Assembly (NCBI GenBank): GCA_021784755.1
Contig: JAJYHM010000049.1
Span: forward strand, 23,685-87,684
Reading direction: 5' to 3'
DNA: 64,000 nt
Origin: Pseudomonadota bacterium
GTDB lineage: Bacteria > Pseudomonadota > Gammaproteobacteria > Acidiferrobacterales > Acidiferrobacteraceae
Below the pieces are notes generated by a model, which was given only the letters and a program-made list of their open reading frames with translations, was not told the DNA's origin and made no database searches. Of the stretch, positions 18,538 through 30,542 are shown piece after piece. Within the stretch, counting starts at the first letter, position 1, and every line of letters begins with the position of its first letter. The position numbers and the translations under genes are program-made.

Positions 18538-20913
18538 ATGTCGTCCTGCAAACGCTATTCATCGGCGGCGCCTGTCCGTCTGTCCGTCGTCACATCCCTG
18601 GTCCTCTGTGCGCTTGCGGCAGGGACATCCTCCGTTTTTGCCCATGATAACTCGGTCGTCAACGTGGGCACGGTAAACGCGCAAAGCGCCAAGAAGGCCT
18701 TAAAGGCGACCAGCACAAAGTTCACCAAGCGCCACGTCTTTAAGTCGACGCAGACCGTGCGTGTCATAGGGAAACGGCAACTTAAGGCGATCGGACCTGT
18801 GGCGGGGTCCGCGCAGGCCTTGGCGATGGCGCCGGGTGTCGCGGTGCGCGGCTACGGCGGTATCAGCGGAACGGCGCGCTATGAGATTGCCATGCGTGGC
18901 GTCAAAGTCGGTTGGTCCAGTGTGAACGGCGACGTCGAGCGCAATGGCATTACAGCGCTTTTTGACGGGGTGCCGATGAATAACCTCATATCGCACAACG
19001 GTGGCTGGGACTCAAACGAGGTCCCGATCATGCAGCTTATCTCCGGGATCAATGTCATCTACGGGCCCGGCAATCCGGCGAATCGCTGGTTCGATAGCGT
19101 GGGCGGGACCGTGAACTTCGTGCCCGTGCAGCCGACCGTGAAGGCCGGCGGAAGTCTCGGGCTTACCTACGGCAGTGACCAGACTGAAGGTGCAGATCTC
19201 ATCGCCAATACCGGCATGCATGACGGTTGGTCGACCGTGGTGGCCGGCGGCTTTGTGCGCAACAATACTTTCCGTACCGGTTCGTTTTCCGCTCCGAGCC
19301 GTTCTTCGGCACTTTTTGCGAAGACCGTGAAGACCTTCACCAATGGCTCGTTCAGTGTTGGCGGCTACGCGGACGACACCACCGAGTTTCGCCCGAACTT
19401 CATTCCGGTGGCGCCGATCACAGCGGGCGCGAATGGTAGTGCCGTCACCGTGGATGGGACAGCCAATACGCCGCTCTATAGCCAATCTACGACGGGATTT
19501 TATTCGTCACTGCCCGAGTCGGTGTGGTTCAAGCAAATTGTGGTGCGCGACCGCATGCTGTATTCGCAACTGCGGCTTGATCTCGCGCCGGATCTCACCC
19601 TCCATGACATGGTTTGGTACCGCCACGGTCATCGCGTGCACTGGCGTGTGGACAATTACAATTACAACGGCGCCCCTCCGGGGACTGTGAACTCCGAGTA
19701 CTACAACCCGCGGTCCGATACCTATGGCAACCGTCTGGCCTTCGACTGGGATCTGCCCATGAACCGTGTCGAGTTCGGTGGCTCGTGGATCGACCAGACG
19801 TATTCGACCCCTTACACGGGTTATAACGTGACCTACGGCACGAGCCCGTCGAACCCTGTGCAGTATAATAACGATACGCTCGCCAATACGTATCTCACGG
19901 CCTTCGCCCAGGATGCGATTACACCCATCAAAGCCTTGACGATCACTCCGGGAGTGGCAGCCGTCGATTTCCAGACGCAATTTTTCAATAACGGCGCAAG
20001 CGCGACGCCGCCGGGGGCGACCAATCAGACAGTGGCACCGAGCGATAGCAAGGTTTTCACCCGCGTCGAGCCGTCTCTTGGGGCGGTTTTCCTGCTCGCG
20101 CCCCACTGGTCTCTCTACGGTAACGCCGCGGAGACTTATCAGAACCCGGGGGACAACGCTTTTGGCGCCTATAGCGGGAGCAATGCCATCAATCTCGGCA
20201 GCCTGAAGCCCGTGAAAAGTGTCGACTATGAGCTCGGCACGCGGTTTCTGATCCGCCGCGCCGGTCTCCTACGGCATTTTGTGATGAATGCGGATGTCTA
20301 TCAGGACCGGTTGAGCAACGAGACATTAGCCACTTATATCTCAACGGGTGGGAACTTTGCCACTACGGAATTCGCCACGGCAAGCGCCACCTACAAGGGC
20401 CTGAACCTGAGCGTGCAAGATAGCCCGACTTGGCACTGGCACGTGTTTGGCTCCGCCTCGCTCACGCATGCGCATTTCGATTCGTATGTGCCAAGCGGCA
20501 GCAACACGAACTATGGCGGGTATCCGGTCTCGTACAGCCCGAACATCACGGCCTCCATGGGTCTCGATTACCGGGTGGCGGTGGGGAGCTACCTCATATC
20601 GCCGGGCTTGTCCGACCAGTATACGGGTACGCAATATCTGTTCAACAACGTGGTCAATGCGCCCACAAACAACGTCAAGATGCCCGCCTACAACATCGTC
20701 AACACGCAGGTGGCGATCAAGGCCGGGACCGGGCTTGCCGGGCTGTCCTCGGTTACTCTGACGGTGGGCGTGACCAATCTCTTCAATAAGCGCTACAACC
20801 CGATCGAGTACATCACGAGCGGGGGCTATTTCGGTGGCAATAGCGCGGGCGCGGTGCTCGCCGATCCTGGCGCGCCCCGGCAGTACTTCATCAATGTGAA
20901 CGCGCGTTTCTAA
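18538..20913 (+). CDS. TonB-dependent outer-membrane receptor
   Basis: This protein is predicted to take up a ligand, often a ferric chelate or other scarce metal complex, across the outer membrane using TonB energy. From ATG 18538 it has 791 residues; GTG 18520 is an alternative. A signal peptide ends near S-S-V-F-A. The plug domain follows (L-A-M-A-P-G-V-A-V-R-G-Y-G-G-I-S-G and G-I-N-V-I-Y-G-P-G-N-P), then a beta-barrel ending F-I-N-V-N-A-R-F with the usual terminal Phe. The ligand cannot be read from sequence, and no siderophore or ABC uptake genes lie nearby. A strong terminator follows directly. Confidence 0.88.
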   Translation: MSSCKRYSSAAPVRLSVVTSLVLCALAAGTSSVFAHDNSVVNVGTVNAQSAKKALKATSTKFTKRHVFKSTQTVRVIGKRQLKAIGPVAGSAQALAMAPGVAVRGYGGISGTARYEIAMRGVKVGWSSVNGDVERNGITALFDGVPMNNLISHNGGWDSNEVPIMQLISGINVIYGPGNPANRWFDSVGGTVNFVPVQPTVKAGGSLGLTYGSDQTEGADLIANTGMHDGWSTVVAGGFVRNNTFRTGSFSAPSRSSALFAKTVKTFTNGSFSVGGYADDTTEFRPNFIPVAPITAGANGSAVTVDGTANTPLYSQSTTGFYSSLPESVWFKQIVVRDRMLYSQLRLDLAPDLTLHDMVWYRHGHRVHWRVDNYNYNGAPPGTVNSEYYNPRSDTYGNRLAFDWDLPMNRVEFGGSWIDQTYSTPYTGYNVTYGTSPSNPVQYNNDTLANTYLTAFAQDAITPIKALTITPGVAAVDFQTQFFNNGASATPPGATNQTVAPSDSKVFTRVEPSLGAVFLLAPHWSLYGNAAETYQNPGDNAFGAYSGSNAINLGSLKPVKSVDYELGTRFLIRRAGLLRHFVMNADVYQDRLSNETLATYISTGGNFATTEFATASATYKGLNLSVQDSPTWHWHVFGSASLTHAHFDSYVPSGSNTNYGGYPVSYSPNITASMGLDYRVAVGSYLISPGLSDQYTGTQYLFNNVVNAPTNNVKMPAYNIVNTQVAIKAGTGLAGLSSVTLTVGVTNLFNKRYNPIEYITSGGYFGGNSAGAVLADPGAPRQYFINVNARF

Positions 20914-20936
20914 CGCGCTCCCCGGCTCCTCACCTT

Positions 20937-20973
20937 GAAGGCCTTAAGGGCAATCCTTAAGGCCTTCTTTTTT
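20937..20973 (+). terminator. Strong rho-independent terminator after TonB receptor
   Basis: A perfect 13-bp stem, GAAGGCCTTAAGG (20937-20949) with CCTTAAGGCCTTC (20955-20967), encloses a 5-nt loop and is followed by six T at 20968-20973. It ends the receptor transcript and abuts the 3' end of the opposing HiPIP-like gene. Confidence 0.93.
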
Positions 20974-21301
20974 ATTGGGAGTGGACCCGCGAGGCGCAGA
21001 GGATGCAGTAACCCGTGAGCGAGATGCGCCTCGCGACGCGGGCGCAACGGCTTGGGGCCATAATCGCGCTGGCCTCTATGCCTTGCATCATCATACAGTT
21101 CGAGCGGCTGACCGCCGGTAAGAAGAAGCGGGGGCGCCCGCACATGTCGTGACCCTTGGGGTGATACTGGTAGCCTACGCGGGCCTTGCTCGCTTTGGGT
21201 GCCGGCGTGGCGATGGCCGTAACGGGCAGTGCCATGGCCGCCGTTGCGAGCGCGCGTCGCGGGAAATGGCGTCCAGAGACTTGTCCTGTCGTGGCCCACA
21301 C
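20972..21301 (-). CDS. Exported high-potential iron-sulfur protein-like (atypical Cys set)
   Basis: The protein has 109 residues from GTG 21301. A twin-arginine signal is visible (F-P-R-R-A-L-A-T-A-A-M-A-L at residues 13-25). The mature part begins K-A-R-V-G-Y-Q-Y-H-P-K-G-H-D-M-C, very like Iro/HiPIP proteins, and ends with I-S-L-T-G-Y-C, the equivalent of the family G-W-C. HiPIPs carry a [4Fe-4S] cluster on C-x2-C, C and C, and shuttle electrons in the periplasm of sulfur, iron and phototrophic bacteria. Here the second Cys of C-x2-C is Pro57. Cys residues are 54, 69, 86, 99 and 102, with an apparent insertion around 75-91. It may be a variant or a decaying gene. Confidence 0.65.
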   Translation of the reverse strand: MWATTGQVSGRHFPRRALATAAMALPVTAIATPAPKASKARVGYQYHPKGHDMCGRPRFFLPAVSRSNCMMMQGIEASAIMAPSRCARVARRISLTGYCILCASRVHSQ

Positions 21302-22005
21302 ATATTGAGATATCGTCCGGTACGAGGTCTTTCCATGCCCTCGAGCCCTTGCCCCTCAAACCCGGCCGCTTTCGAGGCGGGCGCCCGAGGTCAGCATGAC
21401 CACTTTACGACCCGAACGGGCCGGCCCCCCATCGGGGATTGCGCGAGCATCCGGCATGCGCTTGGCATCGACCCCGTTTGAGGGGGCGTGATCGATGCGG
21501 CTTGCGGGCGCGTCCGCCAGAGAAGGTCGCGCGCACCCCCCGTCCTGTTGGGGCGTAGGTGTCGACCCACCCCCGATCCTCTGTGTATACCGTGCCTGGC
21601 ACCTCGGGCGGGATGTCGAAGTCGCCCGCCAGGGATGGAGGCCCCGCAAAGGCCTTGAGCGCCTGCCCCAAGGCCTCGACCTGCCGCAGGTTCTGGGTCG
21701 TGACCCGTCAGCAGTGGGCATTGGTGAATTGCGAGACCTCCCCTTGCCGGGCGCAGGTCGCCCCTATGGGTGTATCCTGCCACTATGGGGAGCGAGGTTT
21801 GGGCGTGTCGCGAGGTCGGCTTGGTTTGCGAGCCGCGCAATCGGGCGGCACGCTGAGGGGCTATCGATTCGGGATCCGCTGTCTGTGAGCGCGCGTTTGC
21901 CCATGTCCTACGGATATCCGGGCCGTGCCAGAGGCGCCCGGCTCAAGAGCGTGTCCCGGAGCATGTCCCGAAACCGCCGCCATGGGTCTCCGTACAGAAT
22001 AATGT
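21302..22005. other. Intergenic region, no supported gene
   Basis: About 700 bp separate the HiPIP-like gene from the initiator tRNA. Open frames exist on both strands, but none has a convincing start or a recognised family. A minus-strand stretch (about 21405-21700) reads more like protein than its surroundings (for example L-R-Q-V-E-A-L-G-Q-A-L-K-A-F-A-G) and could be the remnant of a lost gene. The plus-strand frame ending at 22049 runs into the tRNA and is an artefact. Confidence 0.4.
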
Positions 22006-22082
<77 letters not shown>

Positions 22083-22095
22083 CCGAAGGGCGCAG

Positions 22096-22123
22096 AGTCT
22101 ACCATGTTCCCGGACAATGGCAA
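22096..22123 (-). promoter_or_regulatory. Sigma70-like promoter of the initiator tRNA
   Basis: On the minus strand TTGCCA (22123-22118) and TAGACT (22101-22096) are 16 bp apart, with a GC-rich stretch between the -10 and the tRNA 5' end at 22082. A GC-rich discriminator is typical of stringently controlled stable-RNA promoters. Confidence 0.55.
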
Positions 22124-22140
22124 GCGTTTGGCTGCGCGCA

Positions 22141-22168
22141 TTGAAGTTTTCGACGGAAGGCTTATAAT
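22141..22168 (+). promoter_or_regulatory. Sigma70 promoter of the rimP-nusA-infB operon
   Basis: TTGAAG at 22141-22146 and a consensus TATAAT at 22163-22168 are 16 bp apart, about 60 bp upstream of rimP. It diverges from the tRNA promoter. Confidence 0.7.
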
Positions 22169-22200
22169 CCGGCTTTATCTCGTAATAGGTCGTTCGGCGG

Positions 22201-22220
22201 AAGTGGGCGTATGCCCACTT
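22201..22220 (+). promoter_or_regulatory. Leader hairpin before rimP (possible attenuator)
   Basis: AAGTGGGC and GCCCACTT form a perfect 8-bp stem around a GTAT loop, followed by two more T (a four-T run in all) and a T-rich stretch. Attenuator-type hairpins before rimP are known in proteobacteria. It lies in the leader between the promoter and the likely rimP start. Confidence 0.5.
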
Positions 22221-22228
22221 TTGCGTTT

Positions 22229-22690
22229 ATGGTCATGGAGAAACGAATTCAGGCGGATCGGCTGCGGGCCCTGGTAGAGCCCGCCGTGGCGCACCTCGGT
22301 TTCGAGGTGGTCGACATCGAGTTCATAAGCGGGCAAAAAACCCTGCGTATCTATATCGACGGGCCGCAGGGCGTCGTAGTCGATGATTGTGCGCGGGTGA
22401 GCCGTCAGGTGAGCGCGCTCTTCGATGTCGAAGACCCGATTCCGGGCCAGTACACGCTCGAGATCTCATCGCCCGGTCTCGACCGGCCGCTGGCCCGTCG
22501 AGCGGATTTCGAGCGGTTTGCGGGATCTTTGGTCAAAGTTAAGACCGTGGCGCCGGTGGACGGACGCCGCAACTTTCAAGGGCGCTTGATCGGCCTCGTA
22601 GGCGAGAATGTGGTCTTGGAAGCGGACGAAACGCGTTATGATCTCGCGTTCGACAATATCGAGAAGGCGAGACTTGTGCCCGTACTCTGA
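22229..22690 (+). CDS. rimP: Ribosome maturation factor RimP
   Basis: RimP helps assemble the 30S subunit. ATG 22229 gives 153 residues (M-V-M-E-K-R-I-Q-A-D-R); ATG 22235 is equally possible, while ATG 22211 lies inside the leader hairpin and is unlikely. Family motifs are L-G-F-E-V-V-D-I-E-F, V-D-D-C-A-R-V-S-R-Q-V-S-A and Y-T-L-E-I-S-S-P-G-L-D-R-P-L. It heads the nusA-infB operon. Confidence 0.95.
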   Translation: MVMEKRIQADRLRALVEPAVAHLGFEVVDIEFISGQKTLRIYIDGPQGVVVDDCARVSRQVSALFDVEDPIPGQYTLEISSPGLDRPLARRADFERFAGSLVKVKTVAPVDGRRNFQGRLIGLVGENVVLEADETRYDLAFDNIEKARLVPVL

Positions 22691-22708
22691 GGGCGGCTGG
22701 AGGCAGTG

Positions 22709-24211
22709 ATGGCGAACGAAATTCTGTTGGTGGTTGAGGCCGTATCGCGGGAAAAGAACGTCGACCGGGAGATTATTTTCGGGGCGCTCGAGGCCGCGCT
22801 CGCGACGGCGACCCGCAAGCGCCACAAGGAGGATATCGACGCCCGCGTCCAGATCCACCGGAAGACCGGAGACTACGACACCTTCCGGCGCTGGCTAGTC
22901 GTGCCCGACGAACAGGAAACGCTCGAGTTTCCCGGGCGCGAGCTGCGGTTTTCGGCAGCTCGCGAGCGCAATCCGGATATCCAGGTCGGCGAGTATGTCG
23001 AAGAGCCGATCGAGGCTGCGGATTTTGGGCGTATCGCCGCCCAGGCCGCCAAACAGGTCATCGTCCAAAAAGTGCGCGAGGCTGAGCGCGAGCAGATCGT
23101 GAATCAGTTCAAGAGCCGTCAGGGCGAGCTTGTCACGGGGGTCGTGAAACGCCTGGAGCGCGGTGATGCCATCATAGAGTTGGGCGCAGCCGAGGCCTTG
23201 CTCTCGAAATCGGCGATGATCCCGCGTGAGGGATTGCGCCCCGGGGACCGGGTGCGCGCCTATCTGGAGGATGTGCATTCGGCGCCACGCGGACCGCAGT
23301 TGTTCTTGAGTCGCACGAGCCCTCAGCTTCTGGTGGAGCTCTTCAAGCTCGAGGTGCCGGAGGCGGGCGAAGGCCTCATCGAAATTCACGGCGCAGCCCG
23401 CGATCCGGGGCTGCGCGCTAAGATCGCGGTGAATTCCAAGGATCCGCGCATAGACCCCATAGGGGCATGCGTCGGCATGCGCGGCTCGCGTGTCCAGAGC
23501 GTCTCCAATGAACTGGGGGGCGAACGGGTCGATATCATCCAATGGTCGCCGGACCCCGCCCAATTCGTCATCAACGCACTGGCGCCGGCGGAAGTGCAGT
23601 CGATCGTGGTTGACGAGGAACTGCATAGCATGGATGTCATAGTCGACGAGTCGCAGCTGTCCCAGGTGATCGGGCGCGGCGGCCAGAACGTGAGGCTCGC
23701 CTCCGAACTTACCGGGTGGGAGCTCAACGTGATGACCGAGGAGACCGCCTCGGCGCGTGGTGAAACCGAGGCGATCAACGCCATCGAGATGTTCGTGGAG
23801 CAGTTAAAGATGGAATCCGCGACAGCCGAGCTCCTCGTTCGCGAAGGCTTCATGACGCTTGACGAAGTCGCCTACGTGCCCAAGCAAGAGATGATGGCAG
23901 TCGAGGGCCTGAGCGAGGAGCAGATCGACGAGATCCGCGACCGAGCCCGCGACATTCTGCTTACCCGCGCCATAACGCTCGAGGAGAAGATCGATATGGC
24001 GGAGCCCGCTGAGGACCTCCTGGGGATGGCAGAGATGGACGAACACACCGCGCGACTCCTCGCGAGTCACGGGATCAAGACGATGGAAGAGCTTGCCGAC
24101 CAGTCGGTTGATGATTTGGCGGCGATCGAAGGGCTGGACGAGGAACGGGCTCGCACCCTCATTATGGCCGCTCGCGCACCCTGGTTTGCCGACCAGGGCC
24201 AGGGGGCCTGA
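22709..24211 (+). CDS. nusA: Transcription termination/antitermination factor NusA
   Basis: NusA binds RNA polymerase and controls pausing, termination and antitermination. ATG 22709 gives 500 residues ([13 protein letters not shown]). Domains in order are the N-terminal polymerase-binding domain, S1 (around 135-200), KH1 and KH2 ([12 protein letters not shown] and [10 protein letters not shown]), and two C-terminal acidic helix-hairpin repeats, the second ending [12 protein letters not shown]. The two repeats are usual in gammaproteobacteria. Confidence 0.97.
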   Translation: MANEILLVVEAVSREKNVDREIIFGALEAALATATRKRHKEDIDARVQIHRKTGDYDTFRRWLVVPDEQETLEFPGRELRFSAARERNPDIQVGEYVEEPIEAADFGRIAAQAAKQVIVQKVREAEREQIVNQFKSRQGELVTGVVKRLERGDAIIELGAAEALLSKSAMIPREGLRPGDRVRAYLEDVHSAPRGPQLFLSRTSPQLLVELFKLEVPEAGEGLIEIHGAARDPGLRAKIAVNSKDPRIDPIGACVGMRGSRVQSVSNELGGERVDIIQWSPDPAQFVINALAPAEVQSIVVDEELHSMDVIVDESQLSQVIGRGGQNVRLASELTGWELNVMTEETASARGETEAINAIEMFVEQLKMESATAELLVREGFMTLDEVAYVPKQEMMAVEGLSEEQIDEIRDRARDILLTRAITLEEKIDMAEPAEDLLGMAEMDEHTARLLASHGIKTMEELADQSVDDLAAIEGLDEERARTLIMAARAPWFADQGQGA

Positions 24212-24224
24212 CGGACGTCATACG

Positions 24225-26702
24225 ATGCCTGAAACCACAGTCAAAAGTTTCGCCGAACAGATAGGCGTAGGACCTGACAAACTGCTCCAGCAGCTTGTTG
24301 CCGCCGGGATTGCGGGCAAGAAGAGTAACGATCCCTTGAGCGACGATGAGAAGATGGCGCTTTTGAACTTTCTGCGCACTCACCACGGCGCCGGGGAACC
24401 GGAGGCCAAACGCATTACGCTGACACAGAAGTCGACCAGCAAAATCGTGCAGAATTCGCGATTTGGGCAGAGTCGCGCGGTGCAGGTCGAGGTGCGCAAG
24501 AAGCGGACCTTCGTGAAGCGGCCCGCGCCTGGCGAACCGGAGGCGGTGGTGCCCGAGCCCGAGCTTGTGCCGGAGCCGGTCGTCGAGCGTCCGCTCGAGA
24601 TCCTGGTGGAGGCGGTTGCAAGCCCGCCACCGGCATCGGAACCGGCCCCGGTGCCACCGGCTGTGCCCGTAGCCGAGACCGTATCGGAACCCGAGTCCGT
24701 GGCGCCCGCAACCCCGCCGGCCGAGCCGGTTGCGGCGAAGGAGCCCGCCGCTGGCCGACACACGCGTAAGGAGACGCGACCTGAGCGTGGACGCAACGAG
24801 CGTCGCGAGCGGCCCTTACCCAAGGGGGCTGCGACCGATCGCAAACACAAGACGCGTCCTGCAAGCCCTCCGCAGAGAGGTTCGCAAGGGGGCAAGCGGG
24901 TCGTGACCAGCATGAGTGGCCAGCATGCCTTTGAGATGCCCACCGAGCGGGTCGTGCGTGACGTCTACCTGCCAGAGGCCATCAGCGTAGCCGAGCTTGC
25001 GCAGCAGATGTCAATCAAGGCGGTGGAGGCCATCAAGGTCTTGATGCAGCTTGGGATGATGGTCACGATCAACCAGGTACTCGATCGCGAGACCGCCACC
25101 ATCGTCGTTGAGGAACTCGGGCACATCGCCCACGAGGCGCGCAGCCACGACCCGGAGGCGGCTCTGAAGACCGGTGAGCATGAGGGGGCGCTTGAGCCGC
25201 GTCCGCCGGTGGTGACGGTCATGGGTCACGTCGACCACGGCAAAACCTCTTTGCTCGACTATATCCGCAAGACCAAAGTGGCGAGCGGGGAGGCGGGCGG
25301 CATTACCCAGCATATCGGTGCCTATCACGTCGAGATGCCCAAGGGCATGCTGACTTTTCTTGATACGCCCGGCCATGAGGCGTTCACGGCCATGAGGGCG
25401 CGCGGCGCCAAGGTGACGGACATCGTCATTCTGGTGGTCGCGGCGGATGACGGGGTCATGCCGCAGACCGTCGAGGCCATCCACCATGCGCGTGAGGCCG
25501 GTGTGCCGATCGTTGTGGCGGTGAACAAGATCGATAAACCGCAAGCCGACATGGAACGTGTCAAGCAGGAGCTCGTGGCCCACGAGGTGGTGCCGGAGGA
25601 GTGGGGCGGATCGGATATTTTCGTACCGGTATCGGCCAAGACCGGGAAGGGGATCGAGGATCTCTTGGATGCGGTATTGTTGCAGGCGGAGCTGCTGGAG
25701 CTCAAGGCCGTGCGCAACACCATGGCGAGCGGCATCGTGATCGAGGCGCGGCTCGACAAGGGCCGTGGGCCAGTCGCAACCATATTGGTTCAGGAAGGCA
25801 CCCTGCGTAAGGGTGACGTGATCCTGGCGGGGCGCGAGTCCGGAAGGGTTCGCGCCATGACCGATGAGATCGGTCGCTCCATAAAGGAGGCGGGACCGTC
25901 CATACCCGTGGAGGTCCAGGGCCTGTCGGGGGTTCCCAACGCCGGCGACGAGGTGACCGGGGTCGAGAACGAGCGCAAGGCGCGCGAGATCGCCCTCTTC
26001 CGCCAAGGCAAATACAAGGATGTGAAGCTTCAGCGTCAGCAGGCGTCCAAGCTGTCCAATATGTTCCAGCAGATGCAGGACGGCGACGTCAAGACTTTGA
26101 CGCTGATCGTGAAGGCCGACGTACAGGGCTCGGTTGAGGCCTTGACGGATGCACTGGAGAAGCTTTCGACCGAAGAGGTGAAGGTGCGTGTCGTTCACGG
26201 CATGGTGGGTGGAATCAGCGAGTCCGACGTCAATCTCGCGGTCGCGTCGAATGCTGTCATTATCGGCTTCAACGTGCGCGCCGATACAGGCGCGCGACGC
26301 CTGATCGATTCGGAGGGCGTGGACATCCATTACTACAACGTCATTTACGACGCGGTCAACGAGGTGAAGGCGGCCATGGCCGGTATGCTGAAACCGCAGT
26401 TCCGCGAGGAAGTCGTGGGGAATGCCGAGATCCGCGAAGTCTTTAAGACATCGAAGGCCGGCACCATTGCCGGTTGTCTCGCAACTGACGGGACCATCAA
26501 GCGGGGACGATTGGCGCGTCTACTGCGCGACAACGTGGTCATATATGACGGCGAGATCGAAACCCTGCGGCGCTTCCGTGATGACGTGTCGGAGGTCAAG
26601 GCTGGCATGGAGTGCGGCATGACCTTGAAGAACTATACAGACATCCACGTGGGCGATCAGATCGAGGTCTACGAAAGGGTCGAGGTCGCACGAACCCTTT
26701 GA
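24225..26702 (+). CDS. infB: Translation initiation factor IF-2
   Basis: This GTPase places fMet-tRNA on the 30S subunit and promotes subunit joining. ATG 24225 gives 825 residues; the open frame extends upstream into nusA without family similarity. The N-terminus has an IF2-N domain, then [12 protein letters not shown], a Pro/Glu/Val/Ala-rich linker (about residues 105-190) and a second IF2-N domain. G motifs are [14 protein letters not shown] and N-K-I-D-K, followed by domains II, III and the C-terminal fMet-tRNA-binding domain. Confidence 0.97.
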   Translation: MPETTVKSFAEQIGVGPDKLLQQLVAAGIAGKKSNDPLSDDEKMALLNFLRTHHGAGEPEAKRITLTQKSTSKIVQNSRFGQSRAVQVEVRKKRTFVKRPAPGEPEAVVPEPELVPEPVVERPLEILVEAVASPPPASEPAPVPPAVPVAETVSEPESVAPATPPAEPVAAKEPAAGRHTRKETRPERGRNERRERPLPKGAATDRKHKTRPASPPQRGSQGGKRVVTSMSGQHAFEMPTERVVRDVYLPEAISVAELAQQMSIKAVEAIKVLMQLGMMVTINQVLDRETATIVVEELGHIAHEARSHDPEAALKTGEHEGALEPRPPVVTVMGHVDHGKTSLLDYIRKTKVASGEAGGITQHIGAYHVEMPKGMLTFLDTPGHEAFTAMRARGAKVTDIVILVVAADDGVMPQTVEAIHHAREAGVPIVVAVNKIDKPQADMERVKQELVAHEVVPEEWGGSDIFVPVSAKTGKGIEDLLDAVLLQAELLELKAVRNTMASGIVIEARLDKGRGPVATILVQEGTLRKGDVILAGRESGRVRAMTDEIGRSIKEAGPSIPVEVQGLSGVPNAGDEVTGVENERKAREIALFRQGKYKDVKLQRQQASKLSNMFQQMQDGDVKTLTLIVKADVQGSVEALTDALEKLSTEEVKVRVVHGMVGGISESDVNLAVASNAVIIGFNVRADTGARRLIDSEGVDIHYYNVIYDAVNEVKAAMAGMLKPQFREEVVGNAEIREVFKTSKAGTIAGCLATDGTIKRGRLARLLRDNVVIYDGEIETLRRFRDDVSEVKAGMECGMTLKNYTDIHVGDQIEVYERVEVARTL

Positions 26703-27085
26703 GACGTCACGCGCCCAAGCCTGGTTCACGAGCCTCTCGCGTGGGCGCGCTCATCTTGCGCGAGGCGGCGCAGTGGGTTCTAACCGAGATCGATGACGCC
26801 CAGGCGCGCGCTGCGGCGCTACCGGAGGCTGACATGAGTCCCGACCTGAAGCAGGCCCGCATTTATGTCACGCACTATAAGGGTGAGGCCGCCGCGCGCG
26901 AGGCAGTGGCGTACTTAAACGAAGTGGCGCCTCGCATGCGCCGCGATCTGGCCGGCCGGCTGCGGCTGCGGGCAGTGCCCAATCTGGTTTTCACCTACGA
27001 TCCGTCGGTCGATCAGGGTTTCCGCATTGATGCCCTCCTGGACCGCGCCCGCCGTGAACGCGGCGGGCAGGAAGGAGGGTCGTGA
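26699..27085 (+). CDS. rbfA: Ribosome-binding factor A
   Basis: RbfA is a small KH-type factor for 30S maturation and cold adaptation. The only start that keeps the family length is TTG 26699, which overlaps the infB stop (T-T-G-A) and gives 128 residues. Family features are R-R-H-A-P-K-P at the start, [13 protein letters not shown] and [17 protein letters not shown]. The helix after residue 25 is divergent. A TTG start suggests low, coupled translation. Confidence 0.9.
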   Translation: MRRHAPKPGSRASRVGALILREAAQWVLTEIDDAQARAAALPEADMSPDLKQARIYVTHYKGEAAAREAVAYLNEVAPRMRRDLAGRLRLRAVPNLVFTYDPSVDQGFRIDALLDRARRERGGQEGGS

Positions 27086-27993
27086 AGACCCCCTGTGTGC
27101 CGCGGGACGGTCTCCTCGTGCTCGATAAGCCGGAGGGCTTGACCTCGACGCAGGCCCTGGGACAGGCGCGGCATCGGCTGCGTGCCTGTAAGGGTGGTCA
27201 TACGGGAACCCTCGACCCCCTGGCGACCGGTGTGCTGGTTTTATGTTTCGGCGAGGCCACGAAGGCGGCGTCCTTTCTGGTCGACACCGACAAACGCTAC
27301 CGCGCCACGATCGAGCTCGGGGCGAGCACTACGACCTACGACCGCGAGGGCGAGGTGGTGGCGCGCAGGCCCGTGATGGTGTCCGATGGCGGGATCGAGC
27401 AGGTCCTGAGCCGTTTCGTGGGCCATATCGATCAGATTCCACCGCGATTCTCGGCGATCAAGCAGGACGGCAAGCCGTTTTATGAGCGGGCGCGGCGCGG
27501 CGATCCGGCCTTACCGGCAAGCCGCAAGGTGTTTGTGTCCTCGATCGACGTGATCGGCCGCACGGGGTGCGAACTCGTGCTCGATATCGCCTGTGGCAAG
27601 GGCGTCTATGTTCGTAGTCTCGCCCATGATCTGGGCGAGGTCCTGGGCTGCGGGGGGCATGTGAAGGCCTTGCGTCGCCTGGCGGTCGGGCGATTCACGA
27701 TCGATGAGGCCGTACCCTTGGCTGACGTAGGTCCAGAGACCCCCCTTCAGCGAAGTGATGCTGCGCTCGAGGGCTTGCCGGCGGTCGCCCTGCCCGGATT
27801 CCTGGCGCGCGCTGTGCGGCGTGGACAGAGCGTGCATGTCGGTGGCCGCGACGGCGAGGGTTGGGTTCGTCTGTACGATGACGGCGGGGTCTTTCTTGGG
27901 ATCGGTTGGCAGGCCCTGGCCGGTGAAATCCGGCCCAAGCGTCTATGGGCGGCGGCGGGCGGGTATGTTGAGCCGATGGGCGCACGCGGTTAG
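27082..27993 (+). CDS. truB: tRNA pseudouridine(55) synthase TruB
   Basis: TruB isomerises U55 in the T-loop of tRNAs. The protein has 303 residues from GTG 27082, behind AGGAGG, overlapping the rbfA stop by 4 bases. The catalytic Asp is in G-G-H-T-G-T-L-D-P-L-A-T-G. K-R-Y-R-A-T-I-E-L-G and C-G-K-G-V-Y-V-R-S-L-A-H-D-L-G are further family motifs, and a PUA-like domain forms the C-terminus. Confidence 0.96.
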   Translation: MKTPCVPRDGLLVLDKPEGLTSTQALGQARHRLRACKGGHTGTLDPLATGVLVLCFGEATKAASFLVDTDKRYRATIELGASTTTYDREGEVVARRPVMVSDGGIEQVLSRFVGHIDQIPPRFSAIKQDGKPFYERARRGDPALPASRKVFVSSIDVIGRTGCELVLDIACGKGVYVRSLAHDLGEVLGCGGHVKALRRLAVGRFTIDEAVPLADVGPETPLQRSDAALEGLPAVALPGFLARAVRRGQSVHVGGRDGEGWVRLYDDGGVFLGIGWQALAGEIRPKRLWAAAGGYVEPMGARG

Positions 27994-27996
27994 AAT
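27968..27996 (+). promoter_or_regulatory. Internal promoter for rpsO-pnp
   Basis: TTGAGC at 27968-27973 and TAGAAT at 27991-27996 are 17 bp apart, overlapping the end of truB and about 50 bp upstream of rpsO. A separate rpsO promoter is known in Escherichia coli. Confidence 0.6.
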
Positions 27997-28047
27997 ACAC
28001 ATTTATCCTTTTTCTCACAGTGACTTCGGGGCTTAAGCGAGGGCGGT

Positions 28048-28317
28048 ATGGCATTTACAGTGGACAAAAAGATTCAAGTAATCAAGGAGTACAGCAGGGG
28101 GGAGGGCGATACCGGGTCCCCTGAGGTACAGGTGGCGTTGATCTCGGCCCATATCGACGACCTTTCGCAGCACTTCGCCGTCCATAAAAAGGACAATCAT
28201 TCCCGGCAGGGCCTTCTGCGCATGGTGGGTAAGCGCCGTAAGCTCCTGGACTACCTGAAGCGTGTAGACGCCGGTCGCTATCGGGACCTCGTCGCGCGGC
28301 TTGGTTTGCGCAAGTAA
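28048..28317 (+). CDS. rpsO: 30S ribosomal protein S15
   Basis: This 89-residue protein binds the central domain of 16S rRNA and primes platform assembly. Family motifs [12 protein letters not shown] and [16 protein letters not shown] are visible. It is followed by pnp after 42 bp, the standard order. Confidence 0.97.
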   Translation: MAFTVDKKIQVIKEYSRGEGDTGSPEVQVALISAHIDDLSQHFAVHKKDNHSRQGLLRMVGKRRKLLDYLKRVDAGRYRDLVARLGLRK

Positions 28318-28359
28318 GGCGAGACACCGAGAAGAGTATCGAAGCGGAGGAATAGCGAG

Positions 28360-30444
<2,085 letters not shown>

Positions 30445-30473
30445 AGCCGGGCTCGCGGGACGGTTTTTGTGAG

Positions 30474-30512
30474 GGCGCGGCGGGACAGTCTCCGGCGCGC
30501 CTTCTCTTTTTT
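30474..30512 (+). terminator. Terminator after pnp
   Basis: GGCGCG (30474-30479) pairs with CGCGCC, continuing past one mismatch for another 3-4 pairs, and is followed by TTCTCTTTTTT at 30502-30512. It closes the rimP-pnp operon. Confidence 0.75.
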
Positions 30513-30542
30513 GGGCATTAGTAACTTCGAGGTGATCGCATC

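Noticed and set aside
25011..26330. 439-codon minus-strand open frame
   Set aside because: Shadow of infB in a GC-rich genome; no start context and no family.
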